A stretch of DNA of 64,000 bases from Brachybacterium sp036311905 (lineage in GTDB: Bacteria; Actinomycetota; Actinomycetes; Actinomycetales; Dermabacteraceae), in contig NZ_JAZDCH010000002.1 of assembly GCF_036311905.1 (NCBI RefSeq), positions 1-64,000 of the forward strand, in the 5' to 3' direction. Under the pieces are notes generated by a model. It did no database searches. It was not told where the DNA came from and was given only the letters and a program-made list of their open reading frames with translations. Made by a program: the position numbers and the translations under genes. Every line of letters starts with the position of its first letter. Within the stretch, counting starts at the first letter, position 1. Shown one piece after another: positions 47,230-55,633 of this stretch.

Positions 47230-47744
47230 GACGCCGCCGCACCGCGACCCCCTCACGGTCCCCGCATCCGAGGGACCGTCCGATCCGCCGCGCCGCCCGG
47301 GCGCTCCGGCTCCGCCTCGCCGAGGCGACCGGGTCGATGACCCTGCTCACGACGGGGGTGCTGGTCGTGGTCCTCATGGTCATCGGCGTCGGCACCGCCA
47401 TCACCGGGGTGCAGCTCGAGCGGACCGCCCTGCAGCACGCCGCCGACGCCGCCGCGCTCGCCGGCTCCCAGGCCGTGGACCCCTCCCGGATCTACGACTC
47501 CTCCGACGGCCCCGTCATCCACCCCGGCTCCGCCCGTCGCGCGGCGCAGGACCACCTGGCGTCCTACCCGCTCGACTCCTCCCGCACCCACGATCTGCAG
47601 CTCGCCGACGTTTCCGTCGACGACGACGGCACCGTGCGCGTGGTTCTCACGGCGCGCACCGACCCGCCCCTGGCAGGATGGTTCACGCGCGGCACCGGCA
47701 CCTCGGTCCCGCTGACCGTCGAAGGAGAGGCCAGATCGCGATGA
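47226..47744 (+). CDS. TadG/Rv3654c-like pilus protein
   Basis: 172 residues. A very basic ~33-residue lead, then GSMTLLTTGVLVVVLMVIG as membrane anchor, ALQHAADAAALAGSQAV (the Tad-like helix after the anchor) and a small outside domain. It resembles Rv3654c, the last TadE-like gene of the mycobacterial cluster. It overlaps the glycerate kinase by 4 nt. Confidence 0.83.
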   Translation: MRRRRTATPSRSPHPRDRPIRRAARALRLRLAEATGSMTLLTTGVLVVVLMVIGVGTAITGVQLERTALQHAADAAALAGSQAVDPSRIYDSSDGPVIHPGSARRAAQDHLASYPLDSSRTHDLQLADVSVDDDGTVRVVLTARTDPPLAGWFTRGTGTSVPLTVEGEARSR

Positions 47745-48883
47745 CCCCGCGCACCCTGCTGCTCGCCCCGGACAAGTTCAAGGGCTCCCTCACCGCCGCC
47801 GAGGTCGTCGCCGCTCTCACCCGCGGGATCTCCGCGACCGCCCCGGAGACCCCGATCCTCGCCTGCCCCATTGCCGACGGCGGGGACGGCACCGTCGACG
47901 CCGCGCTCGCCGCCGGCGCCGCGCCCCGCCCGGCCGTCATCACCGGCCCCACGGGGCACGAGCGCGAGACGACCTGGGCCCTCGACGGGATCACCGCCGT
48001 GCTCGAGCTCGCCGACGCCGTCGGCCTGAAGGCCCTCCCCGGCGGCACCCTCGCCCCGCAGACCGCCTCGACCCACGGGCTCGGGGAACTGATCGCCCGG
48101 GCCGTCGACGCCGGGGCGCGCCAGATCGTCGTCGGCCTCGGCGGCAGCGCCTCGACCGACGCCGGGGCCGGGCTGCTCCAGGCGCTCGGCGCGCGCCTGC
48201 TCACCGCCGCCGGTGCCCCGATCCGCCCCGGCCTCGCCGGGCTGAGGGAGCTCGCCGAGGTCGACCTCGGCCCGGCCCGCGCCCTCCTCGACGGGATCAC
48301 TCTCGTCGCCGCGAACGACGTCCAGAACCCGCTGCTCGGCCCCGAGGGCACCGCTGCCGTGTACGGACCGCAGAAGGGCCTCGGCCCAAAGGACGTGCGC
48401 GAGGCCGACGCCGTGCTGGCCGCCGCCGCGGAGCTCCTCGACCCGGGCGCGGTGCACCGTGACGCTCCCGGAGCGGGGGCCGCCGGGGGAGCGGGCTTCG
48501 CCCTCCTGGTGCTCGGCGCCACCCAGCGCTCCGGCGCCGATGTCGTCCTCGAGCTCGCCGACTTCGACACCCGCCTTCAGGGTGCCGCCGTGGTGCTCAC
48601 CGGTGAGGGGAGGCTCGACGCGCAGACCCTCCACGGCAAGGGGCCCGCGGAGGTCGCGCGCCGCGCCGTCGCCGCCGGCGCCGAGGTCCTCGCAGTCGCC
48701 GGGGCGATCGACCTCGACACCGCCCAGCTGCACGAGGCCGGGATCTCCCGCGCCTGGGACCTGCTCTCCCGCGCCGCGGACGTCCCCGACGCGATCGCCC
48801 GCGGCGAGGAGCTGCTCGATCTCGTCGGCCGTGAGATCGGACGCTCCCTGTCCGGCGTCGCCCCGGAAACCCCCGGCCCCTGA
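47741..48883 (+). CDS. glxK: Glycerate kinase
   Basis: 380 residues. The GlxK/GarK family pattern is clear: APDKFKGSLTA at the start, IADGGDGTVDA, GLGGSASTDAGAGLLQALG, ANDVQNPLLGPEGTA, VLTGEGRLDAQTLHGKGP. It phosphorylates D-glycerate to 2- or 3-phosphoglycerate, entering lower glycolysis from glyoxylate, serine or glucarate breakdown. It is joined to the tad operon by an ATGA overlap with no own SD at good distance, an unusual place for it. Confidence 0.95.
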   Translation: MTPRTLLLAPDKFKGSLTAAEVVAALTRGISATAPETPILACPIADGGDGTVDAALAAGAAPRPAVITGPTGHERETTWALDGITAVLELADAVGLKALPGGTLAPQTASTHGLGELIARAVDAGARQIVVGLGGSASTDAGAGLLQALGARLLTAAGAPIRPGLAGLRELAEVDLGPARALLDGITLVAANDVQNPLLGPEGTAAVYGPQKGLGPKDVREADAVLAAAAELLDPGAVHRDAPGAGAAGGAGFALLVLGATQRSGADVVLELADFDTRLQGAAVVLTGEGRLDAQTLHGKGPAEVARRAVAAGAEVLAVAGAIDLDTAQLHEAGISRAWDLLSRAADVPDAIARGEELLDLVGREIGRSLSGVAPETPGP

Positions 48884-48895
48884 GGGGCACTGCCG

Positions 48896-48901
48896 TAGAC
48901 T
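48896..48901 (+). promoter_or_regulatory. -10 box, leaderless promoter of prfB
   Basis: TAGACT, 8 nt before GTG 48910; no SD. Confidence 0.55.
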
Positions 48902-48909
48902 CACCCCTT

Positions 48910-50025
48910 GTGACTTCCACCGACTTCTCCGCAGAGATCCCGCAGCTCCGATCGACCCTGTCCTCGATCGAGCAGGTGACGGACATCGACGCGCTCGACG
49001 CGAAGATCGCGGAGCTCGAGGAGCAGGCCTCCGCCCAGGACCTGTGGGACGACGTCGAGAACGCCCAGAAGGTCACCGCCGCACTCTCCCACGCACAGGC
49101 CGAGCGCCGCCGCATCAGCGAGCTCGCGAGCCGTATCGAGGACCTCGAGGTGATGGTCGAGCTCGCCGCCGAGGAGGACGACGCCGACACCCTCGCCGAG
49201 GCCGAGAAGGAGCTGGTCTCCATCCACCGCACCCTCGACGAGCTCGAGGTGCGCACCCTCCTCGCCGGGGAGTACGACGAGCGCAACGCCGTCGTCACCA
49301 TCCGCGCGGGCGCCGGCGGCGTGGACGCCGCGGATTTCGCAGAGATGCTCCTGCGCATGTACCTGCGCTGGGCCGAGCGGCACGGCTACCCGGCCAAGGT
49401 CATGGACACCTCCTACGCGGAAGAGGCGGGCCTGAAGTCCGTCACCTTCGAGGTCTCCGCCCCCTTCGCCTACGGCACCCTCTCCGTCGAGGGCGGCACG
49501 CACCGCCTGGTGCGCATCAGCCCCTTCGACAACCAGGGCCGCCGGCAGACCTCCTTCGCCGCGGTCGAGGTGATCCCCCTGATCGAGTCCACCGACTCCA
49601 TCGAGATCCCCGAGAACGAGCTGAAGATCGACGTCTTCCGCTCCTCGGGCCCCGGCGGCCAGTCGGTCAACACCACCGACTCGGCGGTGCGCATGACCCA
49701 CATCCCCACCGGCACCGTCGTGTCGATGCAGGACGAGAAGTCCCAGATCCAGAACCGCGCCGCGGCGCTGCGGGTCATGCAGTCCCGCCTGCTGCTGCTC
49801 AAGCGCGCCGAGGAGGCCGCCGAGCGCAAGGAACTCGCGGGCGACGTCAAGGCCAGCTGGGGCGACCAGATGCGCTCCTATGTCCTGAACCCGTACCAGA
49901 TGGTGAAGGACCTGCGCACCGAGTACCAGGAGGGCAACCCCGCCTCGGTGTTCGACGGCGAGATCGACGAGTTCATCGACGCCGGCATCCGCTGGCGCGC
50001 CGGGCAGTCCAAGTCCGAGGACTGA
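48910..50025 (+). CDS. prfB: Peptide chain release factor 2
   Basis: 371 residues, GTG start. SPFDNQGRRQTSF carries the SPF tripeptide that reads UGA/UAA, and GGQ (249-251) in GPGGQSVNTTDSAV is the peptidyl-hydrolysis loop. Coiled-coil domain 1 is intact. The gene has no in-frame UGA and so lacks the autoregulatory frameshift known in E. coli, as is usual for high-GC actinobacteria. Followed by ftsEX, the standard actinobacterial order. Confidence 0.97.
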   Translation: MTSTDFSAEIPQLRSTLSSIEQVTDIDALDAKIAELEEQASAQDLWDDVENAQKVTAALSHAQAERRRISELASRIEDLEVMVELAAEEDDADTLAEAEKELVSIHRTLDELEVRTLLAGEYDERNAVVTIRAGAGGVDAADFAEMLLRMYLRWAERHGYPAKVMDTSYAEEAGLKSVTFEVSAPFAYGTLSVEGGTHRLVRISPFDNQGRRQTSFAAVEVIPLIESTDSIEIPENELKIDVFRSSGPGGQSVNTTDSAVRMTHIPTGTVVSMQDEKSQIQNRAAALRVMQSRLLLLKRAEEAAERKELAGDVKASWGDQMRSYVLNPYQMVKDLRTEYQEGNPASVFDGEIDEFIDAGIRWRAGQSKSED

Positions 50026-50030
50026 GCCGA

Positions 50031-50042
50031 CCCGAGCTCGGG
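50031..50042. other. Perfect 12-bp palindrome after prfB
   Basis: CCCGAGCTCGGG, 5 nt after the stop; too short on its own to be called a terminator. Within 50026-50260 it is the only clear structure besides two TTGACC repeats (50160, 50171) and the ftsE -10. Confidence 0.3.
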
Positions 50043-50219
50043 CGTTCTCCTCGGACCGAGACCCCACCGGACCGCCATCGCGTCGGCCCAGCTCGGCGCC
50101 GACCCGTCGGCGGAGGGACCGGGCCGCGGAGCGCACGACGTGACCGGACCCACCAGGCCTTGACCAGGTCTTGACCCGGATCCCGCATGCCCTGACCGTG
50201 TCCCGCCGCGGCGCGCCCC

Positions 50220-50225
50220 TACGCT
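50220..50225 (+). promoter_or_regulatory. -10 candidate of the ftsEX operon
   Basis: TACGCT; start near 50232, ~29-nt leader. No SD is visible before GTG 50261. Confidence 0.4.
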
Positions 50226-50260
50226 GGAGTCGCTCGACACCCCCGATGTGACAGGTTCCC

Positions 50261-51292
50261 GTGATCCGTTTCGACAACGTCACCAAGACGTACATGCGCG
50301 GTCAGCACCCCGCGGTGGAGAATCTCGACATCGAGTTCTCCCGCGGGGAGTTCGTCTTCCTCGTCGGCGCCTCCGGGTCCGGCAAGTCGACCCTCATGCG
50401 CATGGTGCTGAAGGAGGTCGCCCCCACCCGCGGCACCGTCTACGTCGCCGGCAAGGACCTCTCCCGGATCCCGTCCTGGCGGGTGCCCGCCCTGCGTCGC
50501 GAGATCGGCATGGTGTTCCAGGACTTCCGCCTGCTGCCCTCGAAGACCGCGTACCAGAACATCGAGTTCGCCCTCGCGGTGATCGGCACCCCGCGCAAGG
50601 TCGTGCGGCGCCTGGTCCCCGAGATGCTCGAGATGGTCGGGCTCGAGGACAAGGGCAAGCGGCTCCCGCACGAGCTCTCCGGCGGCGAGCAGCAGCGCGT
50701 CGCGATCGCCCGCGCCTACGTCAACCGCCCCTCGATCCTGCTGGCCGACGAGCCCACCGGCAACCTCGACCCCTCGACCGCCGAGGGCATCCTCGACCTG
50801 CTCGCGGAGATCAACGAGCGCGGCACCACCGTGGTCATGGCCACCCATGACCGGGCGGCGGTGGACCGCATGCGGCGCCGCGTCGTGGAGATGGTCGGCG
50901 GCGTCGTCGTGCGCGACGAAGACGAGGGCGGATACGACTCCGCCGAGGCCGTCTCGGTGATCTCCGGGAACCTCCCTGACGACTCGTCCCTGCGGGTCGA
51001 GGCGGAATCGGAGGACGAGCTGGTCGTCACGGTCGCGAGCCCGGACAGCGCAGAGGATCGAGCCGCGGACGAGCCCTCGGAGGCGGCCCGCGAGGACGAT
51101 GAGGACCTCGATCGTCCGTCCGACGCGATCGACCTCTCGGACGAGGACGGTCGGACCCCCGGCACCGCGGAGCCGGAGGGCACGGACGTGCTCGACGAGG
51201 ACCTGATCGACGAGCGCGCGTCCCGCCGCGAGCGGGACGCGGATGCCTTCGACGCGGACGCCTTCGACGAGGACGAGGAGGTCACCCGATGA
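50261..51292 (+). CDS. ftsE: Cell-division ABC ATPase FtsE with acidic C-terminal tail
   Basis: 343 residues, GTG start. Residues 1-~228 are FtsE: Walker A VGASGSGKST, FQDFRLLPSKTAYQNIEFAL, signature LSGGEQQRVAIARAY, Walker B ILLADEPTGNLD, H-loop MATHDRAAV. The usual length is ~229. Here a ~115-residue tail follows, very rich in Asp/Glu and ending in a repeated DADAF unit. FtsE with FtsX activates peptidoglycan hydrolases at the septum. The tail is probably disordered; whether it acts in regulation is unknown. 4-nt overlap with ftsX. Confidence 0.96.
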   Translation: MIRFDNVTKTYMRGQHPAVENLDIEFSRGEFVFLVGASGSGKSTLMRMVLKEVAPTRGTVYVAGKDLSRIPSWRVPALRREIGMVFQDFRLLPSKTAYQNIEFALAVIGTPRKVVRRLVPEMLEMVGLEDKGKRLPHELSGGEQQRVAIARAYVNRPSILLADEPTGNLDPSTAEGILDLLAEINERGTTVVMATHDRAAVDRMRRRVVEMVGGVVVRDEDEGGYDSAEAVSVISGNLPDDSSLRVEAESEDELVVTVASPDSAEDRAADEPSEAAREDDEDLDRPSDAIDLSDEDGRTPGTAEPEGTDVLDEDLIDERASRRERDADAFDADAFDEDEEVTR

Positions 51293-52206
51293 GGGCCCGT
51301 TACATCCTCGGCGAGATCGTCTCGGGCCTGTGGCGGAACGTCTCGATGGTGATCTCGGTGGTCATCGTCACCGCCGTCTCGCTGACCTTCGTGGGCACCG
51401 GACTGCTGATGCAGAAGCAGATCATGGACATGAAGGCGACGCTCGTCGAGCAGTCGCAGGTGACGATCTTCCTGTGCTCCCCGCATTCGACCGCCGCCTC
51501 CTGCGCGGGCGGGGCGGCGACCGACGCCCAGATCGACTCGGTGCGCGAGGCGCTCGAGGGCGACGTGCTCTCGGAGTACGTCGCCTCCTACGACGAACGC
51601 TCCCAGGAGGAGGCGCTCGCGATCTACCAGGAGCAGTTCGCGGGGGAGGGGTTCGTCTCGAACTTCACCGCCGAGGACATGCCCGTCTCCTTCCACATCA
51701 CCCTGCAGGACGCCGACGACTCCGCGGCGGTGGTCGAGTTCTTCCAGGGCCGCGACGGCGTGGACGAGGTCACCGACCTCCTGAGCACATACGCCCCCTT
51801 CATCGACGTCCTCAACCAGTCCACCCTCTTCGCCCTCGGGCTCGCGGTGCTGATGCTGATCGCGGCGGTGCTGCTCGTGGCCACGACCATCCGGATGTCG
51901 GTCGCGAACCGGCGCCGCGAGATCGCGATCATGCGCCTGGTGGGTGCCTCCAACGTCTTCATCCGGCTGCCCTTCCTGCTGGAGGGTGCCGTCGCCGCGA
52001 TCATCGGCGGCCTGATCGCCTCGGGGATGCTCTGGGTGGGCCTCGAGTACATCGTCGCCCGCTGGCTCGCGCCCACCCTCGGGGAGCAGCTGATCACGGT
52101 CTCCACCGCGGACCTCCTCTGGGCGGCCCCGACCCTGGTCGTCCTCGGGGCGGTGCTGTCGATCGCCTCCTCCGTGGTCTCCCTCAACCGACATCTGAAG
52201 GTGTGA
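51289..52206 (+). CDS. ftsX: Cell-division ABC permease FtsX
   Basis: 305 residues. An N-terminal helix (VSMVISVVIVTAVSLTFVGT), an extracytoplasmic domain of ~130 residues with a Cys pair (CSPHSTAASC) typical of actinobacterial FtsX, then three helices with NRRREIAIMRLVGASNVFIR between. The outside domain contacts a peptidoglycan hydrolase; the M23 gene directly downstream is the obvious partner. Confidence 0.96.
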   Translation: MRARYILGEIVSGLWRNVSMVISVVIVTAVSLTFVGTGLLMQKQIMDMKATLVEQSQVTIFLCSPHSTAASCAGGAATDAQIDSVREALEGDVLSEYVASYDERSQEEALAIYQEQFAGEGFVSNFTAEDMPVSFHITLQDADDSAAVVEFFQGRDGVDEVTDLLSTYAPFIDVLNQSTLFALGLAVLMLIAAVLLVATTIRMSVANRRREIAIMRLVGASNVFIRLPFLLEGAVAAIIGGLIASGMLWVGLEYIVARWLAPTLGEQLITVSTADLLWAAPTLVVLGAVLSIASSVVSLNRHLKV

Positions 52207-52208
52207 GC

Positions 52209-53522
52209 ATGCTCCTGCGCCGTCTGCACCGCCCGCTGTCCCTCCTCGCGGCCGGCGCGCTCCTGGTCGTCCCCGCGCTGGGCCTGCCCGGCTCCGCCTG
52301 GGCCGCCCCCACCAAGGAGGACAAGATCGCCGAGCGGGAGAGCGTCGACCAGCAGCTCGAGGACCTCCGCCTCGAGCTCGAGGGCGTCAACGACGATCTC
52401 GCCTCCACCTATCTCGCCCTCGCCGAGACCGAGCTGCAGATCCCGATCGCCCAGCAGGACCTCGAGGACGCCCAGGCCGAGCTCGCGGCCGCCCAGGAGG
52501 ACGACCGCCTCACCGGCGAGCGCCTCGCGGCCGCCGAGGAGGAGGAGGCCGAGCTCTCGGGCGAGGTCGAGGACGGCCGGGTCGAGGTCGACCGCAGCGA
52601 CGAGGAGCTGTCGCAGATCGCGCTCGAGGCGTACAAGGGCGGGGGCCTGCCCAACCCCTCGACCATCTACTTCGGGGGCGAGGAGCCCCAGGACGCGGTG
52701 GACCGCTCCATGAACTACCGCCTGACCCTGGCTTCCCAGGGCACCCGCCTCGACGATCTCCGCAGCGACCAGGCGGTCACGGAGAACTCCGCGGACCGCC
52801 TCGAGGCCGTCCGCGAGGAGATCGCGGATCTGAAGATCGAGGCGGAGGCGGCGGTCGCCCGCACCGAGGCTGCCGAGCAGGCAGCGGCCGACGCGAAGGC
52901 CGACCTCGACGCCCTCTACGCCACGCAGATCACCCAGCGCGACGATCTCGAGACGAAGAAGGCGCAGTACGAGGGGGACGTCTCCACACTGGAGACCCGC
53001 AGCTCGACCCTCGACTCGGAGATCGAGGAGCTCGCCCGTCAGGAGCGCGAGCGGGCCGAGCGGGAGGCCGCCGCCGCGAAGAAGAGCTCGAGCAGCGGTG
53101 GCGGCGGCGGGTCGTCGTCCTCGAGCTCGAGCGGCTGGGTGCGCCCCGTGGATGCCCGCCTGAACTCCAACTTCGGCTGGCGGGTCCATCCGATCTACGG
53201 CACGCGGAAGCTGCACGCGGGCGTGGACTTCCCCGTTGCCTGCGGCGTGCCCGTCGGAGCCGCGCACTCCGGCCGCGTGATCGCCCGCACCTACAACAGC
53301 GGTGCGGGCAACAAGATCATCCTCAGCCACGGCATCCAGAACGGGAAGCTGATCACCACCAGCTACCACCACCTGCAGGGCTTCGCGCTGCCGGTCGGGG
53401 CGGAGGTCTCCGCCGGGGACACGGTCGGCTACGTCGGCACGACCGGTTCCTCGACCGGCTGCCACCTGCATTTCGAGGTCCACGAGGACGGCAACGCCGT
53501 CAACCCGACGAAGTACATCTGA
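52209..53522 (+). CDS. M23 peptidase with coiled coil (FtsEX-linked, EnvC/PcsB-like layout)
   Basis: 437 residues. A signal peptide ends near AWA (about 31). Residues ~35-285 form long coiled coils, a Gly/Ser linker (about 300-315) follows, and the C-terminal LytM/M23 domain shows zinc-ligand motifs HAGVDF and HLHFEVH. The layout mirrors EnvC (and PcsB by position): FtsX opens the coiled coil and activates the wall hydrolase or its activator. Because both metal motifs are intact, it may be an active endopeptidase itself. ATG 52209 was chosen over GTG 52203 because GAAGG is at proper spacing. Confidence 0.94.
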   Translation: MLLRRLHRPLSLLAAGALLVVPALGLPGSAWAAPTKEDKIAERESVDQQLEDLRLELEGVNDDLASTYLALAETELQIPIAQQDLEDAQAELAAAQEDDRLTGERLAAAEEEEAELSGEVEDGRVEVDRSDEELSQIALEAYKGGGLPNPSTIYFGGEEPQDAVDRSMNYRLTLASQGTRLDDLRSDQAVTENSADRLEAVREEIADLKIEAEAAVARTEAAEQAAADAKADLDALYATQITQRDDLETKKAQYEGDVSTLETRSSTLDSEIEELARQERERAEREAAAAKKSSSSGGGGGSSSSSSSGWVRPVDARLNSNFGWRVHPIYGTRKLHAGVDFPVACGVPVGAAHSGRVIARTYNSGAGNKIILSHGIQNGKLITTSYHHLQGFALPVGAEVSAGDTVGYVGTTGSSTGCHLHFEVHEDGNAVNPTKYI

Positions 53523-53616
53523 GGCCGGGTCGGGCCGAGGGCCGACGGACCGCGGGGGAGCGCCGCCTCGCGAGCGGGGCGCGCCATATTCCCTCGCCCC
53601 GCCGCTGACCGGCGCG

Positions 53617-53622
53617 TAAGCT
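53617..53622 (+). promoter_or_regulatory. -10 candidate of smpB
   Basis: TAAGCT; a leader of ~70 nt to ATG 53699, which has a GAGGAGGG SD. Confidence 0.45.
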
Positions 53623-53698
53623 GGGAGATCCGGTCCGAGCGGGGAGGCATCCCGCGGCACCGGCACCGACCACCACGAGGATCCGCGAGGAGGGACCC

Positions 53699-54205
53699 AT
53701 GTCCGCGAAGAAGGGCGCTGCGAAGAAATCCGCGGCGGACGACGGCCCCCAGAAGAAGCTGATCACCTCGAACAAGCGAGCCCGTCACGACTACTTCATC
53801 GACCACACGTGGGAGGCGGGCATCGTCCTGACCGGCACCGAGGTGAAGTCGCTGCGGGATCGGGGAGCCTCGCTGATCGACGGCTACTGCTATGTCGAGG
53901 GTGGCGAGGTGTGGATGGACAACGCCCACATCGCCCCCTACGTGAAGGGGACCTGGACCAACCACGCCGCGCGGCGCAAGCGCAAGCTCCTGCTGAACAA
54001 GCGGGAGATCGAGAAGCTCGCGAGCCAGTCCCGCGAGAAGGGCTACACGATCGTGCCGCTCGAGATGTACTTCCTCGGCTCGCACGCGAAGGTGCTCATC
54101 GGCCTCGCCCGCGGCAAGAAGGAATGGGACAAGCGCCAGACCCTCCGCGAGAAGCAGGACATGCGCGAGGCGCAACGCGCCATGCGCCAGCGCGAGATCG
54201 CCTGA
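53699..54205 (+). CDS. smpB: SsrA-binding protein SmpB
   Basis: 168 residues. Lys-rich lead, then the SmpB beta barrel (NKRARHDYFIDHTWEAGIVL, GTEVKSLRDRGASLIDGYC) and the basic C-terminal tail (GKKEWDKRQTLREKQ) that occupies the empty mRNA channel. It carries tmRNA to stalled ribosomes. ssrA lies 0.9 kb downstream on the same strand, so both parts of trans-translation are neighbours here. Confidence 0.97.
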   Translation: MSAKKGAAKKSAADDGPQKKLITSNKRARHDYFIDHTWEAGIVLTGTEVKSLRDRGASLIDGYCYVEGGEVWMDNAHIAPYVKGTWTNHAARRKRKLLLNKREIEKLASQSREKGYTIVPLEMYFLGSHAKVLIGLARGKKEWDKRQTLREKQDMREAQRAMRQREIA

Positions 54206-54242
54206 CCCCGGTCGTCGACCGCGGGGCTGCAGCCGACGCGAG

Positions 54243-54257
54243 CCCCTCTCGGAGGGG
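54243..54257. terminator. Small hairpin between smpB and the TPR-like gene
   Basis: CCCCTC, loop TCG, GAGGGG; convergent position. A weak terminator candidate. Confidence 0.35.
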
Positions 54258-54295
54258 TCGCCCGCGGTGCCCGGAGGGTTCGGCCCGACGCCGGC

Positions 54296-54895
54296 TCAGA
54301 CGCCGGATCGTTCCGACGGCTCCGCGGCCCCGAGGTCCCGCCGCTCCAGCCGGGCGACCAGTTGGCGGCTCGACGCGAGGAGTCCCTGATCGGCGACGCC
54401 CAGACGCTCCCGCATCAGCAGCGCCCGGCGCGCGTCCTCGAGCGCCGCGTCCCACAACCGGGCGGCGGCACGGGGCCGGTCCGCGGCCTGCTCCGCCCGG
54501 GCGTGCTCGAAGCGATTCTTCGCGCGATGCTGGAAGACGCTCGCGAGCGCCGACAGCGAGGACGGCGAGGTCGGGTCCTCGAACCCGGTCTCCTCGGCGG
54601 CGAGGTCCATCTGTTCCTCGGCCGCGAGGAAGGCGCCCTGCCACTGCAGTACCTGCGCATAGCGGGTGCGGCGCACCGCTCGCATCACCGGCGACAGCCC
54701 CGACTGATCGAGGGCCCGCCTCCCCGCGGCGGCGGCCTCGTCGAGCCGGCCCACGATGCGCAGACCGGCCACCGTGCGCGGATCCTCGGGGTTCTCGGCG
54801 CACCAGTTCGCGAGGGCTGCGGGATCCGTGACGGTCTCCCGTAGGGTCTCGGGGTCGATCTCGATCCGCATCCCGGCCATCTCGAAGCTGCTCAT
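54296..54895 (-). CDS. Helical-repeat (TPR-like) protein, unrecognised family
   Basis: 199 residues, mostly alpha-helical with A/L/R spacing like tetratricopeptide repeats: DEAAAAGRRALDQSGLSP, RYAQVLQWQGAFLAAEEQ, SSLSALASVFQHRAKNRF, ARLWDAALEDARRALLMRE. No signal or membrane segment. Probably a protein-interaction scaffold; no partner is evident. Start ATG 54895 is tentative (ATG 54880 or 54871 are alternatives; none has a good SD). Confidence 0.7.
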   Translation of the reverse strand: MSSFEMAGMRIEIDPETLRETVTDPAALANWCAENPEDPRTVAGLRIVGRLDEAAAAGRRALDQSGLSPVMRAVRRTRYAQVLQWQGAFLAAEEQMDLAAEETGFEDPTSPSSLSALASVFQHRAKNRFEHARAEQAADRPRAAARLWDAALEDARRALLMRERLGVADQGLLASSRQLVARLERRDLGAAEPSERSGV

Positions 54896-54967
54896 CGCGT
54901 CATCATCGGCGCGGAGGACTGCCTGGTCCAGCCCCCGGCGCTTCGCCGTGAGCTGAGGGATATTCGC

Positions 54968-54996
54968 TTCTGTCCGTCGGTGGGGCGCGGTAGACT
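54968..54996 (+). promoter_or_regulatory. Probable ssrA promoter
   Basis: TTCTGT (54968-54973), 17-bp spacer, TAGACT (54991-54996). A 5' extension of ~98 nt would be removed by RNase P. Confidence 0.5.
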
Positions 54997-55057
54997 AGAT
55001 CCACGGCGTTCCCCCGGGGGCGCCCGTGGGTGATTGACAACCGAAGAGTGAGTGCAG

Positions 55058-55075
55058 GACGGCCATCAGGCCGTC
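55058..55075 (+). other. Hairpin in the pre-tmRNA leader
   Basis: GACGGCC, loop ATCA, GGCCGTC: a perfect 7-bp stem 25 nt before the tmRNA 5' end. It may stabilise the precursor or attenuate. Confidence 0.4.
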
Positions 55076-55100
55076 ACGATAGTCATGCCTTCCCACGCCA

Positions 55101-55468
55101 GGGGCCGATCGGTTTCGACGGTAGTTGTCCAGCGAGGGGAAGCGGGCCGAGAATCCAGAGTCATCTCGTAAACGTTCTCTGGAAACCAATAAGTGCCGAA
55201 CCCAAGCGCACTGACTTCGCTCTCGCTGCCTGATCAGCGTTAGCAGTCTGGAACCCCGGGGGTGCTCCTGACCCGGATCGTTCCATCAGCTAAGGAGCCA
55301 CTGCTGCCGACCCTGGTCACCGGGGAAGGATGAACACCTCAGAGTGACTGAGTCCGTCGACGACGTGTCCGTGCGAGCGTCGGGACTGAGAACACGTTTT
55401 CGCGGACTGCGCCCGGAGAAGCCCTGGCTTCGCACTATCGGACGCGGGTTCGATTCCCGCCGGCTCCA
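55101..55468 (+). ncRNA. ssrA: tmRNA (SsrA)
   Basis: The 5' end GGGGCCGATCGGTTTCGACGG and the 3' end with T-loop GGTTCGATTCCCGCCGGCTCC fold into the tRNA-like domain; GGGGCCG pairs with CGGCTCC (one G-U). The discriminator A is at 55468 and the CCA end is not encoded. The tag frame is 55195-55233 (GCC resume codon to TGA) and reads AEPKRTDFALAA, a typical actinobacterial degradation tag ending ALAA. It rescues stalled ribosomes with SmpB. Confidence 0.97.
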
Positions 55469-55487
55469 CGCTGCACTCACCGACGAG

Positions 55488-55530
55488 AGGTCCCCTCACC
55501 TGCGCTGATGCGCGGGGGAGGGGGCCTTTC
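55488..55530 (+). terminator. Intrinsic terminator of ssrA
   Basis: A 10-bp stem (AGGTCCCCTC / GAGGGGGCCT, one G-U) with an inner GCGC/GCGC helix, followed by a short T stretch (TTT at 55527-55529). Confidence 0.75.
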
Positions 55531-55536
55531 GCGTTC

Positions 55537-55557
55537 CTGTACCCACTCTGTACCCAC
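55537..55557. repeat. Tandem 11-bp repeat downstream of ssrA
   Basis: CTGTACCCACT directly followed by CTGTACCCAC. It lies just past the terminator, where integrative elements often insert next to ssrA; here no integrase is seen. Confidence 0.45.
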
Positions 55558-55633
55558 GCGGTGAGCACAACAGCGCCGCCACGTCCCCGCCCTCTTGGCG
55601 AGGTGAGGGCGGGGGCGTGGCGGAGGAGCCGGC

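Noticed and set aside
48910..50025. Programmed frameshift in prfB
   Set aside because: The gene is one uninterrupted frame with no internal UGA.
55034..55039. TTGACA as the -35 of ssrA
   Set aside because: No acceptable -10 lies 16-19 bp downstream; the TTCTGT/TAGACT pair upstream fits better.
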